Positions 19,205 to 27,007 of a stretch of 33,275 nt of DNA are shown here, piece by piece (within the stretch, counting starts at the first letter, position 1; every line of letters begins with the position of its first letter). The position numbers and the translations under genes were made by a program. This stretch comes from Minisyncoccota bacterium (GTDB lineage Bacteria > Patescibacteriota > Minisyncoccia > Moranbacterales > GCA-2747515). The notes beneath the pieces are model-generated. The model saw nothing but the letters and a program-made list of their open reading frames with translations. It was not told where the DNA came from and searched no databases. The stretch spans positions 1 to 33,275 of the forward strand of contig CALDDM010000011.1 of assembly GCA_937936355.1 (NCBI GenBank). The letters are read 5' to 3'.

Positions 19205-20218
19205 CTATTTCTTGCTACGTATGACATAGAGTTGTCTCCCTTGTGATTCGTGGTAAATATGCCCCACGTAAAAAGCAAGTAGGCCAATACAGATAAGTAC
19301 GATGCCAATCATAAACAATACAATTACCGCAAGGATTGCACTCCCTGTGAAGTCAAAACCCCAGTGGACTACATAACGATCAAGAAACATAAAGACTCCC
19401 AATGGGAAAGCGATTGTTACGATAATCATCCCAAGATACGCTGCAAGCTTGAGCGGGAAAAGGCTCATCGAGATCACACTTGTTACTGCGAGATTGGCAA
19501 GCTTTATGACGCTATAACCTGCTTCTCCTTGGGTACGCTCAGCAGCGTCAAAATGCACGAGAACACGCCGGAAGCCAAGCCAATCAATGAGTCCACGTGT
19601 AATACGATCTCTCTCTGGCAGCTCGTTGAAGGCGTCGACAACTTTGCGGTCGAGAAGTCTATAATCTGTTGCATGTGGCACAATCGGCACATTGCTAATG
19701 AGCCCGATGATGCGATAGAAAAACGCGCCACCGATTTTTTTGATCATGCTATCACTCTTGCTTTCACGGCGAACACCGATGACAACCTCATAGCCGTCAC
19801 GCCACTTCTGGATAAATTCTGGTAGTGCAGAAATTGGATGTTGCAGATCGGCATCAAGCATGAGGCACGCATCTCCACGTGCATCGTGTATGCCGGCTGT
19901 TGTTGCAATCTCTTTGCCAAAATTTCGTGAGAATTCAATATATCGCAGTGTGAGCCATGTGGGACTCTCCTCCCCTGCGATCTCCCTAATTCGTGCAAGT
20001 GAGTCATCATCGGAACCGTCATCGACAAAGATTACCTCTACATCATAGAGATCTGATAGTGATACTTTTTCCTTGCTGTCCTTGCGAGTGTCTTTTGCAC
20101 GCCACTGATCCGTGATCGCAGCTGTGAGTGGTCGTACATTTCCTGCCTCATTGTATACAGGTACGACAATCGAAATCAATTGTCTCTTCATGTCTTTTGT
20201 ATGATTTTTCTGACCCAT
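19205..20218 (-). CDS. GtrB/DPM1-like polyprenyl-phosphate sugar transferase (GT2), 337 aa
   Basis: GT-A domain: ISIVVPVYNEAGNV (16-29), VDDGSDDD (65-72) and LDADLQHP (121-128), the DXD motif with the LQHP extension typical of dolichol/undecaprenyl-phosphate glycosyltransferases. DRITRGLIDWLGF fits the conserved acceptor-loop region. Two hydrophobic C-terminal regions (about 250-278 and 290-320) anchor it. It makes a polyprenyl-phosphate-linked sugar, the donor for GT-C enzymes such as those at 6918 and 25263. ATG 20218 has no Shine-Dalgarno site; an extended -10 (TGG-TACAAT, 20236-20244) lies 17 nt away, so the leader may be about 10 nt. Confidence 0.9.
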   Translation of the reverse strand: MGQKNHTKDMKRQLISIVVPVYNEAGNVRPLTAAITDQWRAKDTRKDSKEKVSLSDLYDVEVIFVDDGSDDDSLARIREIAGEESPTWLTLRYIEFSRNFGKEIATTAGIHDARGDACLMLDADLQHPISALPEFIQKWRDGYEVVIGVRRESKSDSMIKKIGGAFFYRIIGLISNVPIVPHATDYRLLDRKVVDAFNELPERDRITRGLIDWLGFRRVLVHFDAAERTQGEAGYSVIKLANLAVTSVISMSLFPLKLAAYLGMIIVTIAFPLGVFMFLDRYVVHWGFDFTGSAILAVIVLFMIGIVLICIGLLAFYVGHIYHESQGRQLYVIRSKK

Positions 20219-20235
20219 AATAATTGTAGAGATTC

Positions 20236-20244
20236 ATTGTACCA
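20236..20244 (-). promoter_or_regulatory. Extended -10 close to the GtrB-like start
   Basis: Minus strand TGG-TACAAT (TACAAT at 20236-20241), 17 nt before ATG 20218. Confidence 0.4.
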
Positions 20245-20258
20245 TTAATCACTTGCAC

Positions 20259-21533
20259 TCACTTGCGCGTGAGAAAAAGTGTTGCGCATACTGTCATAAG
20301 AGCGCTTGCGAGATAGCTCCAGACAATCTGTATCTGTGTATCGTGAAAAATTCCGACAAGTAAGCATAACACAAAAAGACCAAAAAGGGAAGGCCACACA
20401 ATGCGACGATCACCCAAGGCTAGGAAGTACGTGTAGAGTAGATTCAGGATCGCGCAGAGCGCTACATAGGCCCCCGTTGGCAACAACAAATACGACGCTT
20501 GCGCATACTGCGTACCAATCAGCAGTGCTATCAGGAGCTTTGGCATCAGCGCAAAAAACCCCAGTGCGATAGCGCACAGGCTACACACAACCATCATTCC
20601 CTTGCGCAAGATTGTAAGATTTTTCTCGTGAGTTATACCTGTGCCGACTGATGCAAGGACTACACCAGCAACACTTGCCGTCGCAAAAAAGATCACCCGC
20701 GCAATTGTGGCTACACCACTATAGAGTCCTGCATCTTCTGGTGCAAAAAAATACTTCATCACGATCACGTCAGATGTGTAGAAAAATGTCACAAACCCAA
20801 GAGATACAAGAACGAGCCAGCCATGACGATAATACGTTGCTGTGTGACGTGTGGTTTCTTGACTCGCTTCTTTTGTGCCAACTTTACTCGCATCGTCACT
20901 CGCTCCAAGTGTGCGTCGCATATAACGCGCACCTGCGTACCCAAGTGCTACCACAGAGGCAATCACAAATGACAGCATGACTCCTAATACAGAGAGTCCC
21001 ATTGCTACCAGCACAACTGCAGCGATCAACTTCACACTTGCCATCACAGCGTTTACGACAGAAACACCCAAGAAGTCTTTCATGCCTTGTAAATGCGCAC
21101 TATAAAAATGCAGCGCCACACCAATGATTTGCGCAAGTACAAGTGGCATAAAATAGAACGCCGCACCCTCCCCTAACTGCAAATTCTGTGCAAGCATTGG
21201 CGACAGTGCCAGTAGCACGCTACCCAAAACGATCGACACAACAAGAAATGATTGTGCAAAGCGTGCAAGAGATCCTGGTGCCAAGTGAGAGAAAAGCCCA
21301 TATCCAGAACTCCCATTTTCATCTGCGTGCGCAACAAGCACTGTCCGATATGCAAGGGATAAGATACCTATGATGTATGTCACAGAGATCAATGCTTGCA
21401 CATCACCAAACTCAGCAACGCTGAGCATGCGACTGAGGATGGGGTGAAAAGCATAGTTCAAAACGGCCACGATTAGTGATCCTATAAAAAAAACGGCATT
21501 GTGACGTAAAAAGCGATCTTGCAAAATTCCCAT
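20259..21533 (-). CDS. Oligosaccharide flippase (Wzx/MOP-type), 424 aa
   Basis: About twelve membrane spans. The N-terminus LRHNAVFFIGSLIVAVLNYAF then HPILSRMLSVAEFGDVQALI contains the R.L....FG......L signature of polysaccharide biosynthesis/flippase proteins. A polar loop at about 200-225 divides the two halves. It moves lipid-linked glycan units across the membrane. It lies 40 nt upstream of the GtrB-like gene, so the pair is probably one operon. The ribosome-binding site is weak (TAGAG). A triple 11-bp repeat lies upstream at 21598-21630. Confidence 0.85.
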   Translation of the reverse strand: MGILQDRFLRHNAVFFIGSLIVAVLNYAFHPILSRMLSVAEFGDVQALISVTYIIGILSLAYRTVLVAHADENGSSGYGLFSHLAPGSLARFAQSFLVVSIVLGSVLLALSPMLAQNLQLGEGAAFYFMPLVLAQIIGVALHFYSAHLQGMKDFLGVSVVNAVMASVKLIAAVVLVAMGLSVLGVMLSFVIASVVALGYAGARYMRRTLGASDDASKVGTKEASQETTRHTATYYRHGWLVLVSLGFVTFFYTSDVIVMKYFFAPEDAGLYSGVATIARVIFFATASVAGVVLASVGTGITHEKNLTILRKGMMVVCSLCAIALGFFALMPKLLIALLIGTQYAQASYLLLPTGAYVALCAILNLLYTYFLALGDRRIVWPSLFGLFVLCLLVGIFHDTQIQIVWSYLASALMTVCATLFLTRK

Positions 21534-21579
21534 ACTCTAATTGCTTTACACCCAGAGATTTGCATCCATTGGATTACTT

Positions 21580-21585
21580 ATATTA
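21580..21585 (-). promoter_or_regulatory. -10 box for the flippase operon
   Basis: Minus strand TAATAT (21580-21585) without a consensus -35. The innermost repeat of the array at 21598-21630 covers the -35 position, as at activator-dependent promoters. Confidence 0.5.
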
Positions 21586-21597
21586 TCCCTTCTTCCA

Positions 21598-21630
21598 TTC
21601 TACAGTATTTCTTCAGCATTTCTACAGTAT
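21598..21630 (-). repeat. Triple 11-bp direct repeat (PHO/OmpR-box-like)
   Basis: On the minus strand, three contiguous 11-bp units ATACTGTAGAA, ATGCTGAAGAA, ATACTGTAGAA. In register, CTG[TA]AGAA recurs every 11 bp (one helical turn), ending 12 bp before the -10 box. PhoB/OmpR-family response regulators bind such 11-bp direct repeats in place of the -35. No regulator gene of this type is in the window. Confidence 0.65.
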
Positions 21631-21636
21631 TGCGAT

Positions 21637-21668
21637 AAAAAATTACCGCACAACAAATTGTTGCGCGG
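21637..21668 (-). terminator. Terminator of the 21700-22086 gene
   Basis: CCGC-CAACAA/TTGTTG-GCGG arms (21646-21668); six A at 21637-21642 give the minus-strand T-run. Confidence 0.8.
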
Positions 21669-21699
21669 CTATACCCGCATCGTAATGGCACATAATTGA

Positions 21700-22086
21700 T
21701 CATGCGACATCCCCCTGATCAAAGTCTTCCAATGAATTAACTGCTTCATCATAAGACCTCTGGACGTACGCCTCGATCGTCTGTGTGAGAACCCCTTTGT
21801 GGAGGGAGATTTTTACAGATGAACCTTTTTTGTGTGCGCGTAAAACACATATCTGCGATCCAACATTCTTTACTGCAGCAACACTTTTATTAGACGGCTT
21901 TATGCTCACAGAGAGCGCGATGCCATCCCGCGTTTTATCAGCAATGTCCCCGATGATTGTATCAAGACCCGCATCCTGAAAGTATTCTTGTAAAATCTCA
22001 AAATGCCGCTCTACAGTACCAAAATCTGAAGTATCGTACGCAAAAAAGTAATCAGCAGATGAGAATGCGTTTATGCTATTGCTCAT
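21700..22086 (-). CDS. Orphan protein, 128 aa
   Basis: ATG 22086; no Shine-Dalgarno site. Soluble, with an N-terminal helical half (FGTVERHFEILQEYFQDAGLD) and a C-terminal beta-rich half (IALSVSIKP, SQICVLRAHKKGSSVKISL), ending in an acidic helix (EAVNSLEDFDQGD). No family recognised. Monocistronic: promoter 22119-22147, terminator 21637-21668. Its promoter shares the TTGACGTG start with Cys-family genes 3 and 4. Confidence 0.6.
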   Translation of the reverse strand: MSNSINAFSSADYFFAYDTSDFGTVERHFEILQEYFQDAGLDTIIGDIADKTRDGIALSVSIKPSNKSVAAVKNVGSQICVLRAHKKGSSVKISLHKGVLTQTIEAYVQRSYDEAVNSLEDFDQGDVA

Positions 22087-22118
22087 AATAGCTTTATACC
22101 AAAAAAGAACGAGTTTCT

Positions 22119-22147
22119 ACTGTACACCAAAACACAAGTCACGTCAA
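22119..22147 (-). promoter_or_regulatory. Promoter for the 21700-22086 gene
   Basis: Minus strand TTGACG (22142-22147), 17-nt spacer, TACAGT (22119-22124). Confidence 0.6.
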
Positions 22148-22261
22148 TAATTGTACTACACATAAAGCGAGTTAGTCTTTGACGGAAAAACACTTTTTGC
22201 AATACCCCCTACCATACAATCAACCCTCTCACTATGTTACCTAGAACTTGACTAGTTTCTA

Positions 22262-22290
22262 TTGACAAAATCTGTATTGTATACTATAGT
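22262..22290 (+). promoter_or_regulatory. Promoter of the cold-shock gene
   Basis: TTGACA (22262-22267), 17-nt spacer, TATAGT (22285-22290). The leader is about 70 nt. Confidence 0.8.
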
Positions 22291-22366
22291 TTCTTTGCTT
22301 GTAGTTCAGCATAGTCGGTATCTGTCTCGATGCCAAAATAGTATCATATTACTCTAGGAGAAGATC

Positions 22367-22636
22367 GTGAGTAACAGAAAGAGCGGTACAGTAAAGTGGT
22401 TCAATACGGAAAAGAGCTATGGATTCATCCTCAGCCCTGAGGGCGAGGATGTTTTCGTCCATTATCGAGCAATCCAGGCCAAAGGCTTTAAAAACCTCCG
22501 TGAAGGCCAAAGCGTTACCTACTTGCAAGTCAAAAGCGATAAGGGTTGGCAAGCGGCAGAGGTTGAGATTGTAGCAGATGCAGATGTCGTAATGGATGGA
22601 GAGCGGTCAGCAACCGAAGAAGGTCACTACTGCTAG
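22367..22636 (+). CDS. Cold-shock domain protein, 89 aa
   Basis: GTG 22367 with AGGAG (22355-22359). The cold-shock domain covers residues 5-68: [15 protein letters not shown] contains RNP1 (KSYGFI) and DVFVHY is RNP2, both with the aromatic RNA-contacting residues. The family is usually 65-70 aa; the extra 20 acidic residues ([20 protein letters not shown]) are unusual. It acts as an RNA chaperone or single-stranded nucleic-acid binder. The strong promoter and about 70-nt leader resemble the layout of cspA-type genes, though no cold-box sequence could be confirmed. Monocistronic, terminator 22667-22696. Confidence 0.9.
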   Translation: MSNRKSGTVKWFNTEKSYGFILSPEGEDVFVHYRAIQAKGFKNLREGQSVTYLQVKSDKGWQAAEVEIVADADVVMDGERSATEEGHYC

Positions 22637-22666
22637 AAATCTGATTGACCAATGCGCGCATGCATC

Positions 22667-22696
22667 AAACGGCGATTATTGTATAATCGCCGTTTT
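22667..22696. terminator. Terminator of the cold-shock gene
   Basis: 13-bp stem AAACGGCGATTAT/ATAATCGCCGTTT (22667-22679 with 22683-22695), loop TGT, then TT. It may also stop the convergent operon ending at 22785. Confidence 0.85.
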
Positions 22697-22784
22697 CATA
22701 TACCCGACATACATTACATGCAATAATTCTGCTCATTCCTTTTTTCGCATACGAAATATTGCATATGTGGCATTTGGCACCAAC

Positions 22785-23969
22785 CTACAGTGCGCGAATC
22801 TTGTAATGATCAAAGCTGATATCCATGAAGTCACTGCGTATGCCGGCATTACTTGGCGCCACGTGGGCGCTGCCACCGTACGCGACACCATCATCATAGA
22901 CTTCTGCAACTTTTTCCCACTGATACGTCCTCCCCATATCTATAAATAGCTCAATCTTTACCCGTCCATCCTCAACGTTCTGTGTAATGGTTCGAATACC
23001 TACCCACTGATTTTCAGGGATGAGCGTTGGCGCGGTCTCTCGATCAAAGACACCTTCGAGAAATGGTCCTTTGTACAACGTGTGATATGTACCACCGATT
23101 TTTTTCTTGATCACGGCATTACCATCAACGCGTAACCCGCCATAATATAGATTATCATCATCAATATATCGACTGAAAAGTAGGAGGCCATTAGAAGCGC
23201 CACGATCATCTACTTGCACAGCATTGTATTGCAAAACTTTAAAGTAGACTTCTTGTGCAGTGTCTTGCCACGCACCTCGCTTGATCAGGCGAAGAACATT
23301 TTGCGGTTTGCGTCCATTATCAGTTTGTGCTGGCGCGCTCCGTGCATAGGAGTCAATCCATGAGGACCCTTCTGGGAGATCTCCCTCCACTGTATGTGCC
23401 ATGTCATTGCGACGAAAAATGAATGCACCTGAGTTGAGCCACCATTGATCGCTTGATGATTGATCTTGCGCGATCGCTTCTTCTATATATAAGTCTCCAG
23501 AGAATTGATCTTCAAAACTGCCCTGCTCCACCTCTTGCGGTGAAACAATTTGATTTGGTCCCGCGTCTTGGTCTGCATCCTTATCTGTGCTGAGATTTGG
23601 AACCTGATTTGGATCTTGCACAGCATCCTTGGTAGGACTCGCCCCGTCAGATGCAGCTCCTGTCGTAGCGCCTCCTTGCGACACATCCGGTACAATACCA
23701 ACTTCGACAGCTGCGTCTTGAGCAATTGACGTTAAACTTCGCGCAGTGATCGCGTAGCTTGACCAAAAACACACAAAGCCTCCAAGTATAAGAAAAGGCC
23801 ACACACGCCTTTTGATGATTGGTATATGTCCATATGATCTCGTACCCACCTGATCCTCTGGTTGCGGGTACATCGGATTCTCGTGTACATGATTTTGCGC
23901 ATCACTATGAGCTGGCACACGATAAGAGGTCTCACGATTTTTTGGTTTTTCTTGCGGTGCGTTGTCCAT
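22785..23969 (-). CDS. Membrane-anchored concanavalin-like protein 1, 394 aa
   Basis: ATG 23969 is chosen over GTG 23975. A cytoplasmic basic/polar N-terminus of about 55 residues, one signal anchor (about 56-74, VWPFLILGGFVCFWSSYAI), and a Gly/Asp/Gln-rich low-complexity linker (about 90-150). A C-terminal beta-sandwich domain of about 230 residues follows: SGAFIFRRNDMAH, LLLFSRYIDDDNLYYGGLRVDG, NQWVGIRTI, GIRSDFMDISFDHYKI. The G.R.DG..V.KKK.GGTYHTL pattern and the closing GIRSDFMD...D strand fit LamG/3-keto-glycoside-hydrolase-type concanavalin folds. It is 40-50% similar by eye to the next gene. It probably binds or modifies glycan outside the cell. Confidence 0.7.
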   Translation of the reverse strand: MDNAPQEKPKNRETSYRVPAHSDAQNHVHENPMYPQPEDQVGTRSYGHIPIIKRRVWPFLILGGFVCFWSSYAITARSLTSIAQDAAVEVGIVPDVSQGGATTGAASDGASPTKDAVQDPNQVPNLSTDKDADQDAGPNQIVSPQEVEQGSFEDQFSGDLYIEEAIAQDQSSSDQWWLNSGAFIFRRNDMAHTVEGDLPEGSSWIDSYARSAPAQTDNGRKPQNVLRLIKRGAWQDTAQEVYFKVLQYNAVQVDDRGASNGLLLFSRYIDDDNLYYGGLRVDGNAVIKKKIGGTYHTLYKGPFLEGVFDRETAPTLIPENQWVGIRTITQNVEDGRVKIELFIDMGRTYQWEKVAEVYDDGVAYGGSAHVAPSNAGIRSDFMDISFDHYKIRAL

Positions 23970-23979
23970 TGTCACTTAC

Positions 23980-23985
23980 ACTATA
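23980..23985 (-). promoter_or_regulatory. -10 box 10 nt before the start (short leader)
   Basis: Minus strand TATAGT (23980-23985), leaving a leader of about 4 nt before ATG 23969. No good -35. Confidence 0.35.
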
Positions 23986-24034
23986 CTAGTATGATAAACC
24001 TGGAATGGATTAAAGATATAGAATGATATTTCAC

Positions 24035-25075
24035 TTACTCTTTTTTCTCGACGGTATAGTCCTCAAACTGCACATCCATAAAGTCACTTCGTATACCTGT
24101 GTAGCCATCATTTGTAAATGGTGCGCCGCCATATGTCGCTCCATCGTCTGTTGTAGAGCCAACAATCTCCCAATTTCCCTTTCGATCACGATCGATTGCT
24201 ACAGCAATATCTACACGACCATCCAGTGTATTCTCTACAATTGTTCGTATGCCAATCCACTTGTCCAGAGGTAAAAGGCTCGCAGCACTGTCCCGATCAT
24301 AGGCACCGTCATATAGCTTCTTGGTAAAAAGTGTGTGGTATGCACCATCTTGTTTCTTTTTGATAACAATTGTGCCGTCAACGCGTATACCTGAATAGTA
24401 GAGATTTTCACTATCTACGTAACGACTCATGAGGAATACTCCATTTGCAGCATCACGTTGCTCATGCTCACTCTCTATGATACGAGCGATACGGAAATAT
24501 ACATCATGCTGGATATTGCCCCACAGCCCTCTTTGCACCACACGAAATGCGTTTTGCGGGTGCGCGCCATTATCTGTCACATCAGCCTGCTCTCCTTGTG
24601 CGTATTTCTGTTGCCACACATCACCTTCTTTTCGCGTTCCCTGCATTGTCTCTGCCATACCTGATCCCATGAGCATGTGTCCACCAGCACTTACCCACCA
24701 ATGCGGACTTGATGAGTCTGTTATATCTGACACCTCCTCAATCACTGCAATCGCTGAGAAATCATCATAAAAAGCCTTGTCGGCAAAGCGCTCTGCTGCA
24801 CTATTTGATGCTTCTCCTGCCTCACTAGCACCAAGCCCTACAGTCTCATCTGATGCTTGCACGCGCGCGGAAGCTGGCGCATAACCAACCCATCCACCAA
24901 AACGATCTAAGATGCCATCTGGTCGCAAACCCCGTGCAGTTTCTTGCTTTGCAAGAATTGCGTCACGCGTATTTAAAGTGCTTTTTTCCTGTGTTGGCAC
25001 AATACGTCCAAATAAAACGATTGGTATTGCAACGAGCAAGCCCGTTGCGAACAATATAAAAATAAAACGTAACAT
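24035..25075 (-). CDS. Membrane-anchored concanavalin-like protein 2, 346 aa
   Basis: An N-terminal signal anchor (MLRFIFILFATGLLVAIPIV), a polar stretch to about residue 100, then the same C-terminal domain as protein 1: SAGGHMLMGSGMAET, VFLMSRYVDSENLYYSGIRVDG, KWIGIRTI and GIRSDFMDVQFEDYTV. The shared RYVD..NLYY.G.RVDG...IKKK and IRSDFMD motifs mark a tandem duplication whose N-termini have diverged, with a long cytoplasmic tail only in protein 1. ATG 25075, no Shine-Dalgarno site. It lies 65 nt upstream of protein 1. The position beside deacetylase and synthase genes points to an exopolysaccharide role. Confidence 0.7.
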   Translation of the reverse strand: MLRFIFILFATGLLVAIPIVLFGRIVPTQEKSTLNTRDAILAKQETARGLRPDGILDRFGGWVGYAPASARVQASDETVGLGASEAGEASNSAAERFADKAFYDDFSAIAVIEEVSDITDSSSPHWWVSAGGHMLMGSGMAETMQGTRKEGDVWQQKYAQGEQADVTDNGAHPQNAFRVVQRGLWGNIQHDVYFRIARIIESEHEQRDAANGVFLMSRYVDSENLYYSGIRVDGTIVIKKKQDGAYHTLFTKKLYDGAYDRDSAASLLPLDKWIGIRTIVENTLDGRVDIAVAIDRDRKGNWEIVGSTTDDGATYGGAPFTNDGYTGIRSDFMDVQFEDYTVEKKE

Positions 25076-25192
25076 AGCAAAAAAGTAAATGAAAAGTATC
25101 TTTATTGTGCTGATTATTTTTGCAGAAAAGCAACAAAAGCAACAAATATTACTGTACTGTACATTAGACTACCGTAAAAATGTCTTTTCGTC

Positions 25193-25218
25193 AAAAAGAG
25201 CCCTCACATGAGGACTCT
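25193..25218 (-). terminator. Terminator of the synthase-deacetylase-GT-C operon
   Basis: AGAGCCCTCA/TGAGGACTCT arms (25197-25206 with 25209-25218, one mismatch); five A at 25193-25197 give the minus-strand T-run. Confidence 0.8.
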
Positions 25219-25262
25219 TGGTTCAACCGGCAATTGATGCTTTTTGTTTGTAAGGCTTTTCC

Positions 25263-26969
25263 TTATTTATGCCCTTTTTCGTCGTGGTCGTGTAGTCGAC
25301 GCTCGCCACCATCTCCTGCATAGAAAAGACGATATACTTGCGCACGATCATATGCGTCATCACTACCCTGCGCAGAAACTGGATACGCCACAACACCACG
25401 CTCAGCAAGCTTTGTGAGCTCTGGCTGCACCTTATCGCTATCTGGAAAAATAGTAAGGTAGGCAGCATCATCACGATGAATATTTAGCTGCTCTAGTACA
25501 AGAGCGTCATTGTACGTGATTGCATGACATGCAGAATATAGTGAGATTTGTGGCTCGGCTGTTGTCCAGACAAAGCACCGATCACTCATATTTCCAGCAT
25601 TATTATTGTCTGTTGCTATCATCTGCGCTGCAGTGACATACATATTGCGATATGTATCTTGCACAGCATACAGCGCTTCGACGCGATGCATATTGTGTGG
25701 CAACGACCAAGCACTCCACCCGATTACAGCTACCATTGCAAAGAGTGCAATTTGTGGGTGAAATTGGCGTGCTGTACGATCTGTAAACCACAATGCAAAA
25801 ATTGTTAGGAGAAAAAACGGAAAAAAGATATAGCGCTGCTCTGCATGTGTCAGAAGTCCAGTCATGAAAACAGACGAGAGCGCAATACATGCAATCCAGT
25901 ACAGTGCGCGATACTCCTGCGCAGAAATATTGAAAAGATTTTTCCGTTGGATGAAGAAGAGGCCTATAGCACCCACAATAGAAATCACCATCAATAATCC
26001 GATTAGCGGACTTCCAAATCCGCTCGGCATAATAAAAGCATAGTCAATAAGCCCTTCCCCAAGATACTCACGCTCTGCGGCGCGGCCTGCGAAACGTAGA
26101 ATGCCTAAAGGGTCTCTCTGAAAGAGCGTCGCAGAATGTAAAAAATGCGGTATGAGAAAAAGAGTAAACAATGATAGCGCCTTGAGGCTCTGGTTAAAGA
26201 AGAACTGCTTTGTTGTGTCCGCAGAGCTCCTTTCTGTGCGCTTTTCTTCTTGCGCATCTTTTGTATGAGTATATGCACGTGACATATACAAAATAACTGT
26301 CGCACAAAAGATTATAAGAAGGTATAGCGCTACACCGTATCGTACATAAAAAGCAAGTGCTGCGAGTATAGCAGCTGCGTAAAGCGACATGTCGCGACCA
26401 TTGCTGAGATAATGTCGCCACAAGCACCACATAACACCAACAAGGAGTCCTGCGGCTGCGATGTCATTGGAAAGCAGTGGCGTAAACGATAGGAAGAAAA
26501 ATGAGCTTACAACAACTCCACATGCAGCGAGTGCGATTATGATACTGGTTGTGCGCGCTGCTAGCAAAAAAAGGAACATTGCAGCAGTTGCGGCAAAGAA
26601 AATACCAAAAAAGCGCATGAGTGGCACGTATGTTGTGACTGCTTGATCGTGCGAGATACTGCTGAGAAAAGCTGCACCATCACCACTTGCAAAGAATGCA
26701 AATACCCACGCGATCGCAGAGACGCCGATTGGTCGGTATACATAAAAACTATCTGCAGGCGATCCATACACCCAACTCAACGCCTTTACCGCGTAGACGC
26801 TCTCATCCCAATCAAAAGGCTGTGGAGCAAGTATAGCCTGTCCGATCGCAAGTGTTGCAATGAATATTATACTAGCACCAGTGAGTGTCACTACACGACG
26901 TAGACGACGTATCTTTGTAGGTATCCGGAGATGCCCATCATCAAATTGTATTTTTAACCCTCTTTTCAT
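25263..26969 (-). CDS. GT-C membrane glycosyltransferase (PMT_2/ArnT-like), 568 aa
   Basis: ATG 26969 is chosen; the longer frame overlaps the previous gene and has no ribosome-binding site. N-terminal basic segment, first span at about 28-47, then the external loop PFDWDESVYAVKALSW (D53, D55, E56), the catalytic acidic motif of GT39/GT83-type enzymes. YRPIGVSAI (78-86) takes the place of the H/R-P-P loop. About eleven further spans are followed by a soluble external domain from about residue 450. It should use a polyprenyl-phosphate sugar donor, such as the product of the GtrB-like enzyme at 19205. Third gene of the operon starting at 30497. Confidence 0.85.
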   Translation of the reverse strand: MKRGLKIQFDDGHLRIPTKIRRLRRVVTLTGASIIFIATLAIGQAILAPQPFDWDESVYAVKALSWVYGSPADSFYVYRPIGVSAIAWVFAFFASGDGAAFLSSISHDQAVTTYVPLMRFFGIFFAATAAMFLFLLAARTTSIIIALAACGVVVSSFFFLSFTPLLSNDIAAAGLLVGVMWCLWRHYLSNGRDMSLYAAAILAALAFYVRYGVALYLLIIFCATVILYMSRAYTHTKDAQEEKRTERSSADTTKQFFFNQSLKALSLFTLFLIPHFLHSATLFQRDPLGILRFAGRAAEREYLGEGLIDYAFIMPSGFGSPLIGLLMVISIVGAIGLFFIQRKNLFNISAQEYRALYWIACIALSSVFMTGLLTHAEQRYIFFPFFLLTIFALWFTDRTARQFHPQIALFAMVAVIGWSAWSLPHNMHRVEALYAVQDTYRNMYVTAAQMIATDNNNAGNMSDRCFVWTTAEPQISLYSACHAITYNDALVLEQLNIHRDDAAYLTIFPDSDKVQPELTKLAERGVVAYPVSAQGSDDAYDRAQVYRLFYAGDGGERRLHDHDEKGHK

Positions 26970-26983
26970 AACAATAAAATAAA

Positions 26984-26989
26984 TGTATA
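26984..26989 (-). promoter_or_regulatory. -10-like box 14 nt before the GT-C start
   Basis: Minus strand TATACA (26984-26989), no Shine-Dalgarno site between it and ATG 26969. Possible short-leader internal promoter. Confidence 0.3.
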
Positions 26990-27007
26990 GAATGTGGTAC
27001 CTTCGTA

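Noticed and set aside
22985-23000. tRNA T-loop-like GGTTCGAATACC
   Set aside because: Lies within the coding frame of the concanavalin-like protein; no acceptor or anticodon arms around it. No tRNA or rRNA gene was recognised in the window.
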